DNA from: an uncultured Myxococcales bacterium
Lineage (GTDB): Bacteria > Myxococcota_A > UBA9042
DNA: 64,000 nucleotides
Direction of reading: 5' to 3'
NCBI GenBank assembly: GCA_903919145.1
Contig: CAIXGW010000357.1
Coordinates: 52,402-116,401 of the forward strand
Below the pieces are notes generated by a model, which was given only the letters and a program-made list of their open reading frames with translations, was not told the DNA's origin and ran no database searches. Made by a program: the position numbers and the translations under genes. How positions within the stretch are numbered: the stretch's first letter is position 1; every line of letters begins with the position of its first letter. Below, piece after piece: positions 44,712 through 54,570 of this stretch.

Positions 44712-45590
44712 ATGACTCGTTTGGCAGATCCGCGATGGTTGGCGGGCAAGGCTGGTTTGTCTGCCGGCTTGGCCGTTGCCGCCACCCACTGGGCGGACGT
44801 GCCCGACGGGGTGTCGGCGGCGTTTGTGGCCACGGTATGCACTGCGCCCACGGTCTGGAGCGGCATCAAGCGGGCCCGCGATCAGGTGCTGGCCTCGCTG
44901 CTGGGCGCGCTGGGCGCCGCTGCCATGGCCTGGTTGGGGGCCCCAGAGCCCGTAGCGGTGGCGCTGGCTGTCGGACTGGCCATCACCGCCACCTGGGCGG
45001 CCAGCCTGGCCCATGCCTACCCGGTGGCCAGCTTTACGGCCATCTACATGCTGTTGCTGCCCAAAGGCGCACCGGAAGCAACGTTGCGGGTGCGGCTGCT
45101 GGCGGTGGCCCTTGGCGCGCTGGCGGCCGTCAGCGTCAACGCGGTGCTTTCGTGGACGGCGGTGCGCCAGGTCTTTCGCAAGCGCCTGGAAAAGGCCGAC
45201 GACCTGCTGATGGGGGCCCTGGAGCAGCTGTCGCGCAACCCGGCACAGATGCGCATCACCCGTCAGGACCTGGACACGCTAAGCGGCGAGCTGGTCGATG
45301 CTCTGAGCGAGGCCCAGCTGCTGCGGCGGCAGCGCCGGGTCCGCGACCTGACCGAGCTTGGGTTGCGGCTGGAGGCCCTGCGCTTGGTGGCCCACCTGGC
45401 CTGTGACCTGGCGGTCCAGGGCGTTCCGCTGCGCCGCTACGATGTCGAGAGGTGGCTGGAGCTGGCGGCGTCTGCCATGCGCTCCGGCAAAGAGCTTCCC
45501 CCTGCGCCCACCGAAGAGCTTCGCCGCTTGTGGACTGCCGTCGAGGCGTGGCAGGCCCAGTGCACCCGCATCATCGGCGCCATCGACTGA
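44712..45590 (+). CDS. FUSC-like/aromatic acid exporter-type membrane protein
   Basis: A 292-residue protein with about five to six membrane helices in the first 150 residues (e.g. [51 protein letters not shown]) and a long helical cytosolic half. The layout resembles FUSC/YccS or DUF939 proteins, which export aromatic acids, but that family match is tentative. The last 23 codons ([14 protein letters not shown] onward) lie in the first copy of a 156-bp tandem repeat, so two extra copies of its C-terminal code follow the stop. ATG 44712 has CAGGAACCC upstream. It is divergent from thrS. Confidence 0.75.
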   Translation: MTRLADPRWLAGKAGLSAGLAVAATHWADVPDGVSAAFVATVCTAPTVWSGIKRARDQVLASLLGALGAAAMAWLGAPEPVAVALAVGLAITATWAASLAHAYPVASFTAIYMLLLPKGAPEATLRVRLLAVALGALAAVSVNAVLSWTAVRQVFRKRLEKADDLLMGALEQLSRNPAQMRITRQDLDTLSGELVDALSEAQLLRRQRRVRDLTELGLRLEALRLVAHLACDLAVQGVPLRRYDVERWLELAASAMRSGKELPPAPTEELRRLWTAVEAWQAQCTRIIGAID

Positions 45591-45987
45591 CCGGCCACGC
45601 AGAACTTATCCTGCAATTTCATGGATCAGACATTCCCCTGGGGATTGTCGGAGCCTGTCGGAGCCTGGCCAGGGCGTCGCCGCTTGTGGACTGCGGTCGA
45701 GGCGTGGCAGGCCCAGTGCACCCGCGTCATCGGCGCCATCGACTGACCGCTCCCGCAGATCTTCGCCTGCAATTTCATGGATCAGACATTCCCTTGGGGA
45801 TTGTCGGAGCCTGTCAGAGCCTGGCCAGGGCGTCGCCGCTTGTGGACCGCGGTCGAGGCGTGGCAGGCCCAGTGCACCCGCGTCATCGGCGCCATCGACT
45901 GACCGGCCCCGCAGAGCTTCGCCTGCAATTTCATGGATCAGACATTCCCCTGGGGATTGTCGGAGCCTGTCGGAGCCTGGCCAGGGC
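45521..45987. repeat. 156-bp tandem repeat, three copies
   Basis: Copies start at 45521, 45677 and 45833. Each holds the last 23 codons of the upstream membrane-protein gene, its stop, then about 85 bases of trailer with GGAGCCTGTCGGAGCCTGG. The unit is 52 codons long, so frame is kept. Copies 2 and 3 are closer to each other than to copy 1 (for example CGCGTC where copy 1 has CGCATC). It arose by tandem duplication of a gene tail; direct repeats without spacers rule out CRISPR. Confidence 0.95.
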
Positions 45988-46300
45988 TGGGCTTCTAGGG
46001 GTCACGCCCGAGACCGGGATTGCGCTGGGAACCCGGCAAAGGCCCGAGGGCTTGCGCGCACAGCCGGTGCGGATGCTTGCGCTGCCCGGGGGGCGAGAGG
46101 CATCGCTGCAGCCACCGCTGCGGGCGGCGAATCTTTCTGAGGGCTGGCGCGTGTTGACTTGTGGACCCCATGCCGGGAGAATCGCGCGCTTGCACTGGCT
46201 TTCGGCTTTTGGAAGTGGCTGCAATTGCGCGATGGTCGATCTCGGCGAAGAGCGAACCTGGTTGAGAGATTGGTTTGCGACAGAGTGTCTAGGAGGAACT
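45988..46300 (+). other. Leader region of the KPEP lipoprotein
   Basis: 313 bases between the tandem repeat and the lipoprotein start. Only a candidate promoter (46154-46182) and the strong ribosome site AGGAGGAACT at 46291 are visible. The roughly 110-base leader shows no riboswitch I know. Confidence 0.5.
46154..46182 (+). promoter_or_regulatory. Candidate promoter for the KPEP lipoprotein
   Basis: TTGACT (46154-46159), a 17-base spacer, then GAGAAT (46177-46182; four of six -10 bases). Confidence 0.4.
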
Positions 46301-47746
46301 ATGAAGGCGGCCACTGCGGATCAACCGGCAACGCCCAGGCAGGCTTCTGCCCTGTCGCGTCGAGCCATCTCGATCGCGCTGGCGCTGGCCTTGCTGGTCG
46401 GCGGATGTGGCGCCACCAACTTTGAGCGCGCTGCTGGCTCCAAGAAGTATCGGCAGCTGCCGGTCGGCACCGCGGTTCGCGTGGCAGAGAGCGCCGACCA
46501 GCTCCCTCAGCCAGTTGAAATTATTGGCACCCTTAAGACAACCACCCGCGGCGACCCGGCCAATCGCCCAGAGGCCGAAGCAGCCTTGAAGAACCACGCG
46601 GCGCGCTATGGCTGCGATGCCCTGGCGGACCTGACGTCGACGCGGCGCGAAGTCCAGGTCAAGCGGCGGGTGCCTACCCTGGGCCCCGATGGCACGCGCA
46701 AGTATGTGGAAGACACGATTGTCACGCCAGAACACGACTGGGTAGCGTCTTGCGTGCGCACAGCCGAGGCCCCCGCGGACACAAGCGCGGGTGCGGCCGT
46801 TGCCAAGGCAGAGCCAGTCGCCCCAGAACCCACACCAGAGCCGGTGCCAGAGCCCAAGAAGGGCAAGAAAACCAAGGTTGAGCCCAAGGTGGCCAAGGCC
46901 GATCCCAAGCCTGAGCCCAAGCCCGAGCCCGTCAAGCCCGAGCCGGTCAAGGCCAAACCAGAGCCAAAGCCTGAGCCCGTCAAGCCCGAGCCCGTCAAGC
47001 CCGAGCCGGTCAAGGCCAAACCAGAGCCCAAGCCTGAGCCCGTCAAGCCCGAGCCGGTCAAGCCAGAGCCGCGGCCAGAGCCGGCCAAGCCTGAGCCCAA
47101 GCCCGAGCCCGTCAAGCCCGAGCCCAAGCCTGAGCCCGTCAAGCCCGAGCCCAAGCCCGAGCCGCGGCCAGAGCCGACAGCCAAGCCAGAGCCGGTCGAT
47201 CCCGGTCCCGCCCAGCCGCCGGCCAATCCCAAGTTGGCGATCGAAGTGGCCAAGTTCTTTCGCACGTGGTCCAAGCAGGTGATGACCAGCAATGTCGACG
47301 CCCTGTGCGGCAGCCTGGACGATCAGGTCCTGGTCGACATCAGCGCCAGCCAGCCCAAGCTGAAGATCAAAGCGACCATGACGGTGACCGAAGCGTGCGA
47401 GTCGCTGCGCAGCGGCGATCTGGCCGGCTACTTGCGCGAGTTTGGCCCTTCAGAAATTCACGCCGAGGTCGAGTACGTCATGCCGACGCTGTTCGCCATG
47501 CACGGCGCGCCGTTCCTCAAGCTCGATGAAGCCACCCAGCGCAAGTACGCCGACGAAGTCAACCGCTCGCGCACCGCAGAGAACAAGAAGCCCCTGGCCT
47601 GCACCAGCTACTCGGCCGCCGCGATGGGAGATGAGAACTTTGTCATTACGCTAGGCTGCCAAGGGGTACAGTCGTTCCGCCTGATCGTCCGTCACCCCGC
47701 CGAAGGGGTGTTCAAGGTGATGCGCTTCATTCACCAGCGGCCCTGA
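46301..47746 (+). CDS. Lipoprotein with long KPEP-repeat spacer
   Basis: A 481-residue protein. A Sec signal ends at lipobox VGGCGAT (Cys36). A small domain (about 40-160, with [21 protein letters not shown]) resembles YbjQ-like or lipoprotein fragments, but I cannot name it. A spacer (about 167-305) of [12 protein letters not shown] repeats follows, like the TonB periplasm-spanning rod. The C-terminal domain (308-481) has conserved Cys residues and may be a NTF2-like or other small ligand-binding fold. It is probably anchored in one membrane and reaches across the periplasm. The start is certain (AGGAGGAACT-ATG). Confidence 0.85.
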   Translation: MKAATADQPATPRQASALSRRAISIALALALLVGGCGATNFERAAGSKKYRQLPVGTAVRVAESADQLPQPVEIIGTLKTTTRGDPANRPEAEAALKNHAARYGCDALADLTSTRREVQVKRRVPTLGPDGTRKYVEDTIVTPEHDWVASCVRTAEAPADTSAGAAVAKAEPVAPEPTPEPVPEPKKGKKTKVEPKVAKADPKPEPKPEPVKPEPVKAKPEPKPEPVKPEPVKPEPVKAKPEPKPEPVKPEPVKPEPRPEPAKPEPKPEPVKPEPKPEPVKPEPKPEPRPEPTAKPEPVDPGPAQPPANPKLAIEVAKFFRTWSKQVMTSNVDALCGSLDDQVLVDISASQPKLKIKATMTVTEACESLRSGDLAGYLREFGPSEIHAEVEYVMPTLFAMHGAPFLKLDEATQRKYADEVNRSRTAENKKPLACTSYSAAAMGDENFVITLGCQGVQSFRLIVRHPAEGVFKVMRFIHQRP

Positions 47747-47752
47747 CCGCCC

Positions 47753-48208
47753 ATGGCCCGCCGCCGCCTTGTCCATAGAGAGCCTTGCTTTGTCTGCGGT
47801 CCGGTTGGCGGTCCGCAGCCGCCTCAGGGCGTGCAGGTCGCCTTTGTCTGGGATGACGACAGCAAGATCCTAGAGGCCCAGTGCCAATTCGGCAGCGAGT
47901 GCCAGGGGCCGCCGGGCTATGCGCATGGCGGCGCGGTGTTTGCCGTGGTCGACGAGGCCCTGGGCGGCGCCTGCTGGATGAGTGGACTGCCCGTCTTGAC
48001 CGGTAAAATCACCATTCAATACAGAAAGCCCGTGCCGCTGCATCAGCCGTGTCGCGTCGAAGGGTTTGTGGTGCACATTGCCGGGCGCAAGGTGACGGCG
48101 CGCGGGCAGCTGTTTGGGCCTGACGGGCTGTGCGCAGAGGCCGAGGGCCTATTCATCCAGCAGGATCGCTTGGAGTGGAATGTAGACTTGGCCGAAATCG
48201 TTGGCTGA
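47753..48208 (+). CDS. Hotdog-fold thioesterase (PaaI/4HBT-like)
   Basis: A 151-residue single hotdog domain. PPGYAHGGAVFAVVDEALGG (about 52-71) is the catalytic helix region with the typical HGG and acidic residue, and the strands LTGKITIQYRKPVPLHQPCRVEG and KVTARGQLFGPDG follow. It should hydrolyse acyl-CoA thioesters. A CxxC pair near the start (CFVCG) is seen in some members. It begins seven bases after the KPEP lipoprotein stop. Confidence 0.85.
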   Translation: MARRRLVHREPCFVCGPVGGPQPPQGVQVAFVWDDDSKILEAQCQFGSECQGPPGYAHGGAVFAVVDEALGGACWMSGLPVLTGKITIQYRKPVPLHQPCRVEGFVVHIAGRKVTARGQLFGPDGLCAEAEGLFIQQDRLEWNVDLAEIVG

Positions 48209-48329
48209 ACAGCGCTGCGGTGGCAGGTGCGACCGCCGATGTGTAGGATGCTGACGAGGCAGTGCCGCTTGCTGCAAGTTCGGTTGTGCCTTTCTTGCTG
48301 TAGGTGGCCAGCCACCCGTGCTGCAAGCT

Positions 48330-48462
48330 TCCATTGCGTTCCAGGTTGCGGAGCGAAATCGGTTTGGGGTGCGGAGAAAACTTAGCGGCAGTGCGCAAGG
48401 CCTTTGCCCAAGAACCGGCGGCAAGCCGGATCCAATGAGCGGCCTTGGGTAGTAGTCCGCAA
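48330..48462 (+). repeat. Dispersed structured element, copy B
   Basis: The block CGGTTTGGGGTGCGGAGAAAA (48360-48380) matches copies A and E. The stem CAAGGCC (48396-48402)/GGCCTTG (48441-48447) and the hairpin CCGGC-GGCAA-GCCGG (48415-48429) are kept. Compared with copy A (CCGGG-TGTAA-CCCGG) the closing pair changes from G-C to C-G, a compensatory change. It lies just upstream of the TIG lipoprotein gene and ends 18 bases before its start. Confidence 0.65.
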
Positions 48463-48479
48463 CTCAGGAGCGACGGTCC

Positions 48480-51400
48480 ATGCCCATCCGCCACGACATC
48501 GCCCCGCCAAGAATGCAGAGTGTCAGAGCCAGGTTGGGCCGCCAAGGCCTACATGGGCGGGCACCGCTGGGGCTGGCGCTGTCTCTGTGGTGCGCCCTGG
48601 CGCTGGCCGGCCTTCTGGCGGCCTGTTCGCCCGAGTCGTCAACGGGCTCGGGTGCCGCGGCCGACGGCGGGTCCAGCGGCGACGCGGGCGGCGATGCTGC
48701 GGGCAATAGCGCAAAACCACTGCTGATTACCAGCCTCACCCCCCAGCGGGGCGCGGTGGCTGGCGGCGACCTGGTCGATCTGCTCGGCACCGGCTTTGCT
48801 CCAGGGGCCAAGGTGTTCTTTGGCGACCGCGAGGCCAGCGTTGAGTGGCGCGGCGGCACTACCCACCTGTACGTGATGGCGCCCTCCGCCCTGAAGGCTG
48901 GGGTCGTCGATGTGCGGGTAGAGAACAGCAAAACCAGCAAGATCACCCTGCAGCGCAGCTATACGTACGTGTCAGAGGTCACCGTCACCGACTTCTCGCC
49001 CGACCGCGGCCCCATGCAGGGCGGCACCGAGCTGATCGTCCACGGAGAAGGCTTTCACCCGGGCGATCGGGTGCTGGTGGGCTATGCGGAGGCCTATCAG
49101 ACCCAGTTTGTCGATGACAAGACCCTGGTCGCGATGGCCCCAGCCTGGTCTGCAGAGGCCAACACCGATCTGGTCAAGGTGCAGGTCTCTGTCCGCCACT
49201 CCAGCGGGGTGACCCACGCCAAACTGCCCTTTACCTATGGCAGACCGCCGCAGGTGCAGGCCGTCAAGCCGGCGCTGGTGCCTTTGGCGGGCGCAACAGT
49301 GACGCTGGAAGGCGTGGCGCTGGGCAACGCAGAGAAGCTCTACGCCCGCGGAGCCCAAGGTCAGCTGGCCCCGGGGACGGCGGGCAGCGTGCGCGGGGCG
49401 GCGGTGCCGGCGCTGTATGCCGTCGATCCCAAGGCCAAGCCCGGCCCGGCCGATGTGGTCGTCACCAGCCCCTTTGGCAACCACAAGCTTTTCCCTGCGT
49501 TTGCCTACATCGACCCCACCAGCCAAGAGCTGGCGCTGTATGGCGTCGCCCCGTCGAGCGGACCGGTGGCCGGCGGCAATGAGATCGTGCTGATGTTGCA
49601 GCTGCCCGATGGGGCGCAGGTGCAGTCGGTGGCGGTTGCCGGCAAGTCGGCGCCCTTCAAGCAGAATGGCTTTGCCGTGAGCGCAACAGTGCCCGCAGGC
49701 ACGGCGGGGACGGCCGACGTCGAAGTGACCACCTCGGTAGGCAAGGCCAGCTTGGCCAAGGCCTACACCTGGCTGGCGCCCATGACGATCGACCTGGTCG
49801 AGCCCGAGCTCGGCCCGTCGACCGGCGGCACCAAAGTGCTGGTGCGCGGCAGCGGCTTTGTCGATGGCTGCCTGGTGCAGATCGGCATGTACGGCGCCCA
49901 AGTGGTGGCGGTGGCCCCGACCGGCCTGGCCATGGAAGTCGTGACGCCGCCTGGGGCACCCGGAGCCGCCGATGTCATTGTGCGCTGCGGCCTCCAGCAG
50001 ACACGCCTAGCCAACGGCTTTGGCTACCAAGAAGGGGCGGCGCGGATCAACGCCGTCAGTCCGGCCAGCGGCTCCACCGGCGGCGGTGCCACGGTCAAGG
50101 TCTACGGCAGCGGCTTTCGCAAGACCGTCAAGTTCCAGTTTGGCGGAAAACCCGTGCTTGCTGCGACCTTTGTCCACAGCGGTCTGGCCGAGGTCAAGGT
50201 GCCCGCCCATCCCGCCGGCCCCGTGGCCGTCGACGTGGTGGATGGCCCCGACATGGACACGCTGGTCGATGGCTTTAGCTACTTCTCGCCCGGCAGCCCA
50301 GACGGCGGCACCTGGGGCGAAGGGGTCGGCGGCACGCTCAACGTCACCGTGCTCAACATCTACACCCGCGGCGCGATTGCCGGGGCCACGGTGCAGCTGG
50401 GCTCTCCGGGCGATCCCATGTACTCAAAGTACTTGGGGATTACCGATGAAAAAGGCTCGGTGGTCTTCTCTGGCCCCGACATCATCCCACCCATCCGCGT
50501 CAGCGCCAGCAAGGTGCAGTTCACCGCCAGCTCGATCATGCACTTTGACGCCAGCAACGCGACCTTGCTGCTGTTTCCGTATTCGCCCCCTTCCAGCGGC
50601 AGTGGCGGCGGCGAGCCCCCCAATCCGCCGCCGCTGGCGCTGCTCAAAGGCAAGGTGGTCGACCTGGACAAGTATCTGCAGGTGCCGCCTGCCAATTGCC
50701 TGGGCACCACCGACGCCGGCGACCAGACCTGCAAGACCTGCCAGCAAGACACAGACTGCGCCGGCTCTTCGCCGTCTGGCGCTACCTTCTTGTGCGTAGA
50801 CAACGGCGCGGCCGGCAAGCGCTGCCTGGCCGACTGCTCAAGCAAACCCGTCTGCGGCAAAGGCTTTGTCTGCGTCCCTGAGGCCACCTTGGCGCCAACG
50901 CTGGTGTGCAAGCCGACCCAGGGCATCCGCAAGGTGTACTGCGCCACCTCGGTTCGCGACATCGACGCCGACAAGGACAACCCGCCGCCCAGCAAATTCA
51001 GCAACAGCGGCGCCCTGCCCTATGAGACGGCTCCGGTGGACGAGGTGACCGGCGCCTGGGAGATGACCAGCCGCCTGGACGAGCTTGCGGTCGTGTGCAT
51101 CGGCGGCTACATCTCCAATGAGAGCAAGCAATTTGTGCCAACGGCGATGGGCGTGCGCCGCCACATCTTTCCCAAGCCGCACTACACCGTCGCCGACGCG
51201 ATTACTGGCTTGGACCTGCGGCTCGACGTGCCACTGCGACGGCAGCTCAACGTGCGCCTGGACCATCCGCAGGCGTTCTACGGCAGCGCGCCGGGTTCGC
51301 TGGCCCTGCTCGGCTGGCTCAACCTGGGCTCAGACGGCCTGGTCCGGCTGCCCTCTCTGCGCAAGCCCGGCCTGGCCGGCGTTTCTGCTGTGCAGGATGA

Positions 51401-52829
51401 CATTCTGTTGAAGTATCAGCCAGTCAGTCTGCCCAGCCACCTGACCCAGACCACGTACACCTACTACGCCCACTCTCTGTTCAGCGACTTTACGGAGGTC
51501 GGGCCCGTGACCCTGACCATTCACGAAGATGTCCTGCGGCCCGGCGACGACAACCACCGAATCCGCAACGCCAATGGCACCAGCATCGATCGGGCGCTGG
51601 GCGTCAATCTGGCGCTGGCCGGCGCGCTGGCTGGCCCGGACGGCAAGGTGCTGATGGCCGGCAGCGATGGCAGCCTGTGGCGCGGAACTGTAGATGACCC
51701 GGTGCTTTTTTGGCTACCCGCACTGTTGGACCCCTACGAGCCGCCGCCGCAGGTGCTGGCGCTGGCCGGCACGCCCACCGACGCGACCGTGGTCGGCCAA
51801 GCCGGGCTGGTGCGACGGCTGGTCGGCAAGAAGGTCGAGGTCGAGGCCTCTGGCACCCTGGCGGACCTGCAGGCGGTCTGCCACGGCACAGGCTTCAGGG
51901 TGGCCGTGGGCACGCAGAGCAAGCTGCTGGTTCAGCTGGGCAGCGCCGCGTGGACCGATGTCAACTCGCAGGCGCCGTCGGGCGTGACGCTGAGGGCGGT
52001 GGCGTGCACAGCTCAGGGCGCCATAGCGGCGGGCGATGACGGCTGGGTGGTGACGCTGGACCTGAGCGGCGCCAAGCCGGTAGCCAGCGCTGCCCAGGCG
52101 GCCAAGGCGACCGTGCGGGCGGCGGCCCTAAGAGACGGCGAAGTGTGGCTGGCGGGAGACAAGCCCAAGGGCGAAGGGCCGGTGCTGCTGGTGCGCAAAA
52201 ACGCCGCCTGGAAAGACGGCTGGCCCGCTGGGGCGGTGACGCCCTCCTATGCCCCGCTGCGTGGGTTGGTGGCGCTGGACGCCTCTAGCTGGCTGCTTCT
52301 GGATAGCGACGGCGGGGTGCTGCGCCTCGATCCCAAGGCCGTGACCGATGAATCCCCAGAGCGCCGCGACCTGCGCCCCCACACCGGCGCCGTGCTGCCC
52401 GATGGCACGGCGCTGCTGGTCGGCCAGCCCGGGCTGTGGCTGGGGCCGTTCTTGACCGTCCCGGTCATCGCCAAGCCCTCGGCCGGCTCAGGCCTTAAGG
52501 GCGCAGTGCCGGTCGAGTGGTCGGTGGCGCCGGGTCCGCAGCCTTCCTTTACGCGCATCCACGTCGATGCGGGCATGGACCCGGTCTCGGGCTGGGGTTT
52601 TCCGTTCTGGTGGATCTACGCTGGGCCAGAAGTCAGCGCTTTGGTCCTGCCCGACTTCAAAGACAAGGGCATCGAAGTCTTCCCCGCCCTGGAGTCGATG
52701 AACTACAGCGTGCGCATCGACCGCGGCTACGTGCCGGGCTTCTCGATCAACGGCTTTGCCACCCTGGACCTGGAATTTGGCCGGTGGCGCTCGCGGGCCA
52801 GCAACTACCAGCCGATTGGCCAGCCCTAA
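48480..52829 (+). CDS. TIG/IPT-repeat lipoprotein
   Basis: A 1449-residue secreted lipoprotein. The signal ends at lipobox LLAACS (Cys49), then an Ala/Gly/Asp/Ser linker. About six IPT/TIG immunoglobulin-like domains (about 78-600) show the family pattern PxxGPxxGGTxVxVxGxGF. A carboxypeptidase-regulatory-like domain (about 620-690, GAIAGATVQLGSPGD), a Cys cluster (about 740-820), and a C-terminal part with WD/YCF48-like strands (about 1035-1300) follow. It is likely an adhesin or matrix component. ATG 48480 has CAGGAG upstream; a second ATG (48513) also gives a good signal peptide. Repeat copy B sits in its leader. Confidence 0.87.
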   Translation: MPIRHDIAPPRMQSVRARLGRQGLHGRAPLGLALSLWCALALAGLLAACSPESSTGSGAAADGGSSGDAGGDAAGNSAKPLLITSLTPQRGAVAGGDLVDLLGTGFAPGAKVFFGDREASVEWRGGTTHLYVMAPSALKAGVVDVRVENSKTSKITLQRSYTYVSEVTVTDFSPDRGPMQGGTELIVHGEGFHPGDRVLVGYAEAYQTQFVDDKTLVAMAPAWSAEANTDLVKVQVSVRHSSGVTHAKLPFTYGRPPQVQAVKPALVPLAGATVTLEGVALGNAEKLYARGAQGQLAPGTAGSVRGAAVPALYAVDPKAKPGPADVVVTSPFGNHKLFPAFAYIDPTSQELALYGVAPSSGPVAGGNEIVLMLQLPDGAQVQSVAVAGKSAPFKQNGFAVSATVPAGTAGTADVEVTTSVGKASLAKAYTWLAPMTIDLVEPELGPSTGGTKVLVRGSGFVDGCLVQIGMYGAQVVAVAPTGLAMEVVTPPGAPGAADVIVRCGLQQTRLANGFGYQEGAARINAVSPASGSTGGGATVKVYGSGFRKTVKFQFGGKPVLAATFVHSGLAEVKVPAHPAGPVAVDVVDGPDMDTLVDGFSYFSPGSPDGGTWGEGVGGTLNVTVLNIYTRGAIAGATVQLGSPGDPMYSKYLGITDEKGSVVFSGPDIIPPIRVSASKVQFTASSIMHFDASNATLLLFPYSPPSSGSGGGEPPNPPPLALLKGKVVDLDKYLQVPPANCLGTTDAGDQTCKTCQQDTDCAGSSPSGATFLCVDNGAAGKRCLADCSSKPVCGKGFVCVPEATLAPTLVCKPTQGIRKVYCATSVRDIDADKDNPPPSKFSNSGALPYETAPVDEVTGAWEMTSRLDELAVVCIGGYISNESKQFVPTAMGVRRHIFPKPHYTVADAITGLDLRLDVPLRRQLNVRLDHPQAFYGSAPGSLALLGWLNLGSDGLVRLPSLRKPGLAGVSAVQDDILLKYQPVSLPSHLTQTTYTYYAHSLFSDFTEVGPVTLTIHEDVLRPGDDNHRIRNANGTSIDRALGVNLALAGALAGPDGKVLMAGSDGSLWRGTVDDPVLFWLPALLDPYEPPPQVLALAGTPTDATVVGQAGLVRRLVGKKVEVEASGTLADLQAVCHGTGFRVAVGTQSKLLVQLGSAAWTDVNSQAPSGVTLRAVACTAQGAIAAGDDGWVVTLDLSGAKPVASAAQAAKATVRAAALRDGEVWLAGDKPKGEGPVLLVRKNAAWKDGWPAGAVTPSYAPLRGLVALDASSWLLLDSDGGVLRLDPKAVTDESPERRDLRPHTGAVLPDGTALLVGQPGLWLGPFLTVPVIAKPSAGSGLKGAVPVEWSVAPGPQPSFTRIHVDAGMDPVSGWGFPFWWIYAGPEVSALVLPDFKDKGIEVFPALESMNYSVRIDRGYVPGFSINGFATLDLEFGRWRSRASNYQPIGQP

Positions 52830-52868
52830 TCTTTCCAACAGCTTCGCCATTGTGAATCCAGGAACCTC

Positions 52869-53954
52869 ATGCGATATCTCTCTGAGCGCGACCAGCTCAT
52901 CTTGCAGCACAGCCAGACCCACGCGTCGATCTTTGGCCGCGACGACCTGCTGCCGGTGGTGGCCCGCGGTCCCGATCGCGTCAAGTTCTTGCAGGCCATG
53001 CTGACCCAAGACATCCAGGCGATTGGCGAGGGCGGCGTGGCGACGGCGTGCCTGTGCGACGCCCAGGGGGCGATGGTGGCGGTGGCCGAAGTGCTGGTCC
53101 GCCCCGACGCCGTGATGCTGTGGACGCAGCGGCAAAGTGCTCAGCAATTGCAGGAAAGGCTAGATAAGTTCGTCATCATGGACGATGTAGAGCTCTCGCT
53201 TGAAGAAGACTGGGCGCTGGTCGAGCTGCTGGGCCCAGAGGCTCCGCAGGTCGCTGCTGCTGCCCAATTGCCCTGGCCCCAGGCTGGGTTGATCGCTCAG
53301 CTGCCAGGTGGATCGCCGGCGCTGGCAGGAGCGGAAGCGCTGCTGTGGTCGACCAGCAGCGGCGGTGCGCCCGGATCGCCGCTGGGTCCGGCGATGCCGA
53401 GCCTGTTGGTCATGGTAGCCCGCGATCGGCAAGGAGAGGTCGCAGAGGCGCTGCTGCAGGCCGGGGCCCAGCTGGGCAGCCACGCAGTGCGCGAAGTGCT
53501 GCGGGTCGCGGCGGGTCAGGTCGTTCTGGTCAAAGACGTCACCGACGGCAGCCTGCCGATCGAGGTCGGTCTCAAGGGCGCTGTCAGCTTCCGCAAGGGC
53601 TGCTACGTGGGGCAAGAAGCGATTGCGATGATGACCTACCGCGGGCAGATTCGCCGACATCTGTGCTGGGTTCGCGGCGAGTTGCCCCAGAGGCAGGCCG
53701 GCCAAGAAGACGGCGCGCCGCAGCCGGGGTGGACCCTGCGCAGCCCGGAAGGCAAGCGCGCCGGTCGCCTGGGTACCTGCGTGACAGTGGGGGGCACCGA
53801 GTGGTACGGCCTGGCCGTGGTGGCGCGGCGCGCCTATGCGGCTGGGGCCCAGCTGCAGGCCGGTGACGAACAAGGGCGCACCGCCGCTCTGCAAATCCTG
53901 GGAACTACCGTGCCCGGCGCCCTGGACAGCGCCCCGGCCGAGGGGGCAGCGTGA
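52869..53954 (+). CDS. ygfZ: YgfZ/GcvT-like folate-binding protein
   Basis: A 361-residue GcvT-fold protein. VARGPDRVKFLQAMLTQDI and the signature KGCYVGQEAIAMMTYRG (about 243-259), with the conserved Cys, are decisive for YgfZ, which with tetrahydrofolate helps assemble or repair Fe-S clusters. ATG 52869 lies 39 bases past the TIG gene. Its stop overlaps the next gene by GTGA, so the two form an operon. The Fe-S role fits the Rieske and Rrf2-type genes further on, but no direct link is visible. Confidence 0.93.
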   Translation: MRYLSERDQLILQHSQTHASIFGRDDLLPVVARGPDRVKFLQAMLTQDIQAIGEGGVATACLCDAQGAMVAVAEVLVRPDAVMLWTQRQSAQQLQERLDKFVIMDDVELSLEEDWALVELLGPEAPQVAAAAQLPWPQAGLIAQLPGGSPALAGAEALLWSTSSGGAPGSPLGPAMPSLLVMVARDRQGEVAEALLQAGAQLGSHAVREVLRVAAGQVVLVKDVTDGSLPIEVGLKGAVSFRKGCYVGQEAIAMMTYRGQIRRHLCWVRGELPQRQAGQEDGAPQPGWTLRSPEGKRAGRLGTCVTVGGTEWYGLAVVARRAYAAGAQLQAGDEQGRTAALQILGTTVPGALDSAPAEGAA

Positions 53955-54532
53955 TCATCGGCCTGACCGGACGCAACGCATCGGGCAAGGGGACCGTCGC
54001 TCAGTGGCTGACCAGGCGCGGCTTTGTCTACACCTCCCTGTCTGACGCCATCCGCACCTGGCTGCGCGAACAAGGCAAAGAACCCAGCCGCGACAACTTG
54101 ATCTGGGCCGGGCGGACGCTGCGCAGCCAGTCCGGGCCTGGGGTCCTGGCCGAGCGGACGCTGACAGCCCTGCCGCCGGGCCAGGACGCCCTGGTAGACA
54201 GCGTGCGCAACCCAGCCGAGGTCGAGGTGCTGCGCCGCCGCCGCGACTTTGCGCTGCTGGAGGTGTGCGCCGCCGAGTCGGTGCGCTACGAGCGCCTGAG
54301 AGCCCGCGGCCGCGCCGGCGACGCCGCCAACCTGGAGGAGTTTCGCCGCCAAGAGCAGGCAGAGCTGGCCTCGGGCGATGCCGCCGCGCAGCAGCTGGTG
54401 GCCACGGCTGCCCTGGCGGACTGCCGCGTCGACAACAACGGCGACCTGGCTGCTTTGGAGAGCCAGCTTGAAAATCTGATGGCTCAATGGCGTGTTACCC
54501 TAGGTGCGCCCAGCCAGCGCCCGCAGCCGTAG
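53951..54532 (+). CDS. P-loop kinase, dephospho-CoA/adenylate kinase-like
   Basis: A 193-residue protein. The Walker A is GLTGRNASGKGT (4-15), followed by the LSDAIRTWLREQG block and a RxxxARGRAGD-type lid (about 116-126). It resembles nucleoside/nucleotide kinases of the dephospho-CoA kinase branch, including archaeal forms that pair with dCMP deaminase, but the exact substrate cannot be told. The start is GTG 53951, in a four-base overlap with ygfZ. An SOS-type promoter for the next gene lies just past its end. Confidence 0.72.
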   Translation: MIIGLTGRNASGKGTVAQWLTRRGFVYTSLSDAIRTWLREQGKEPSRDNLIWAGRTLRSQSGPGVLAERTLTALPPGQDALVDSVRNPAEVEVLRRRRDFALLEVCAAESVRYERLRARGRAGDAANLEEFRRQEQAELASGDAAAQQLVATAALADCRVDNNGDLAALESQLENLMAQWRVTLGAPSQRPQP

Positions 54533-54547
54533 CAGCCAAAGCGCACA

Positions 54548-54563
54548 CTGAACACCTGTACAG
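54548..54563. promoter_or_regulatory. LexA-type SOS box 1
   Basis: CTGAACACCTGTACAG fits 15 of 16 positions of the Myxococcus xanthus LexA consensus CTRHAMRYBYGTTCAG, read on the other strand (consensus recalled from the literature). It lies just upstream of the candidate -35. Confidence 0.65.
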
Positions 54564-54570
54564 TATTTTC

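Noticed and set aside
45521..45987. CRISPR array
   Set aside because: Units are 156 bp, contiguous, without spacers, and contain a gene tail.
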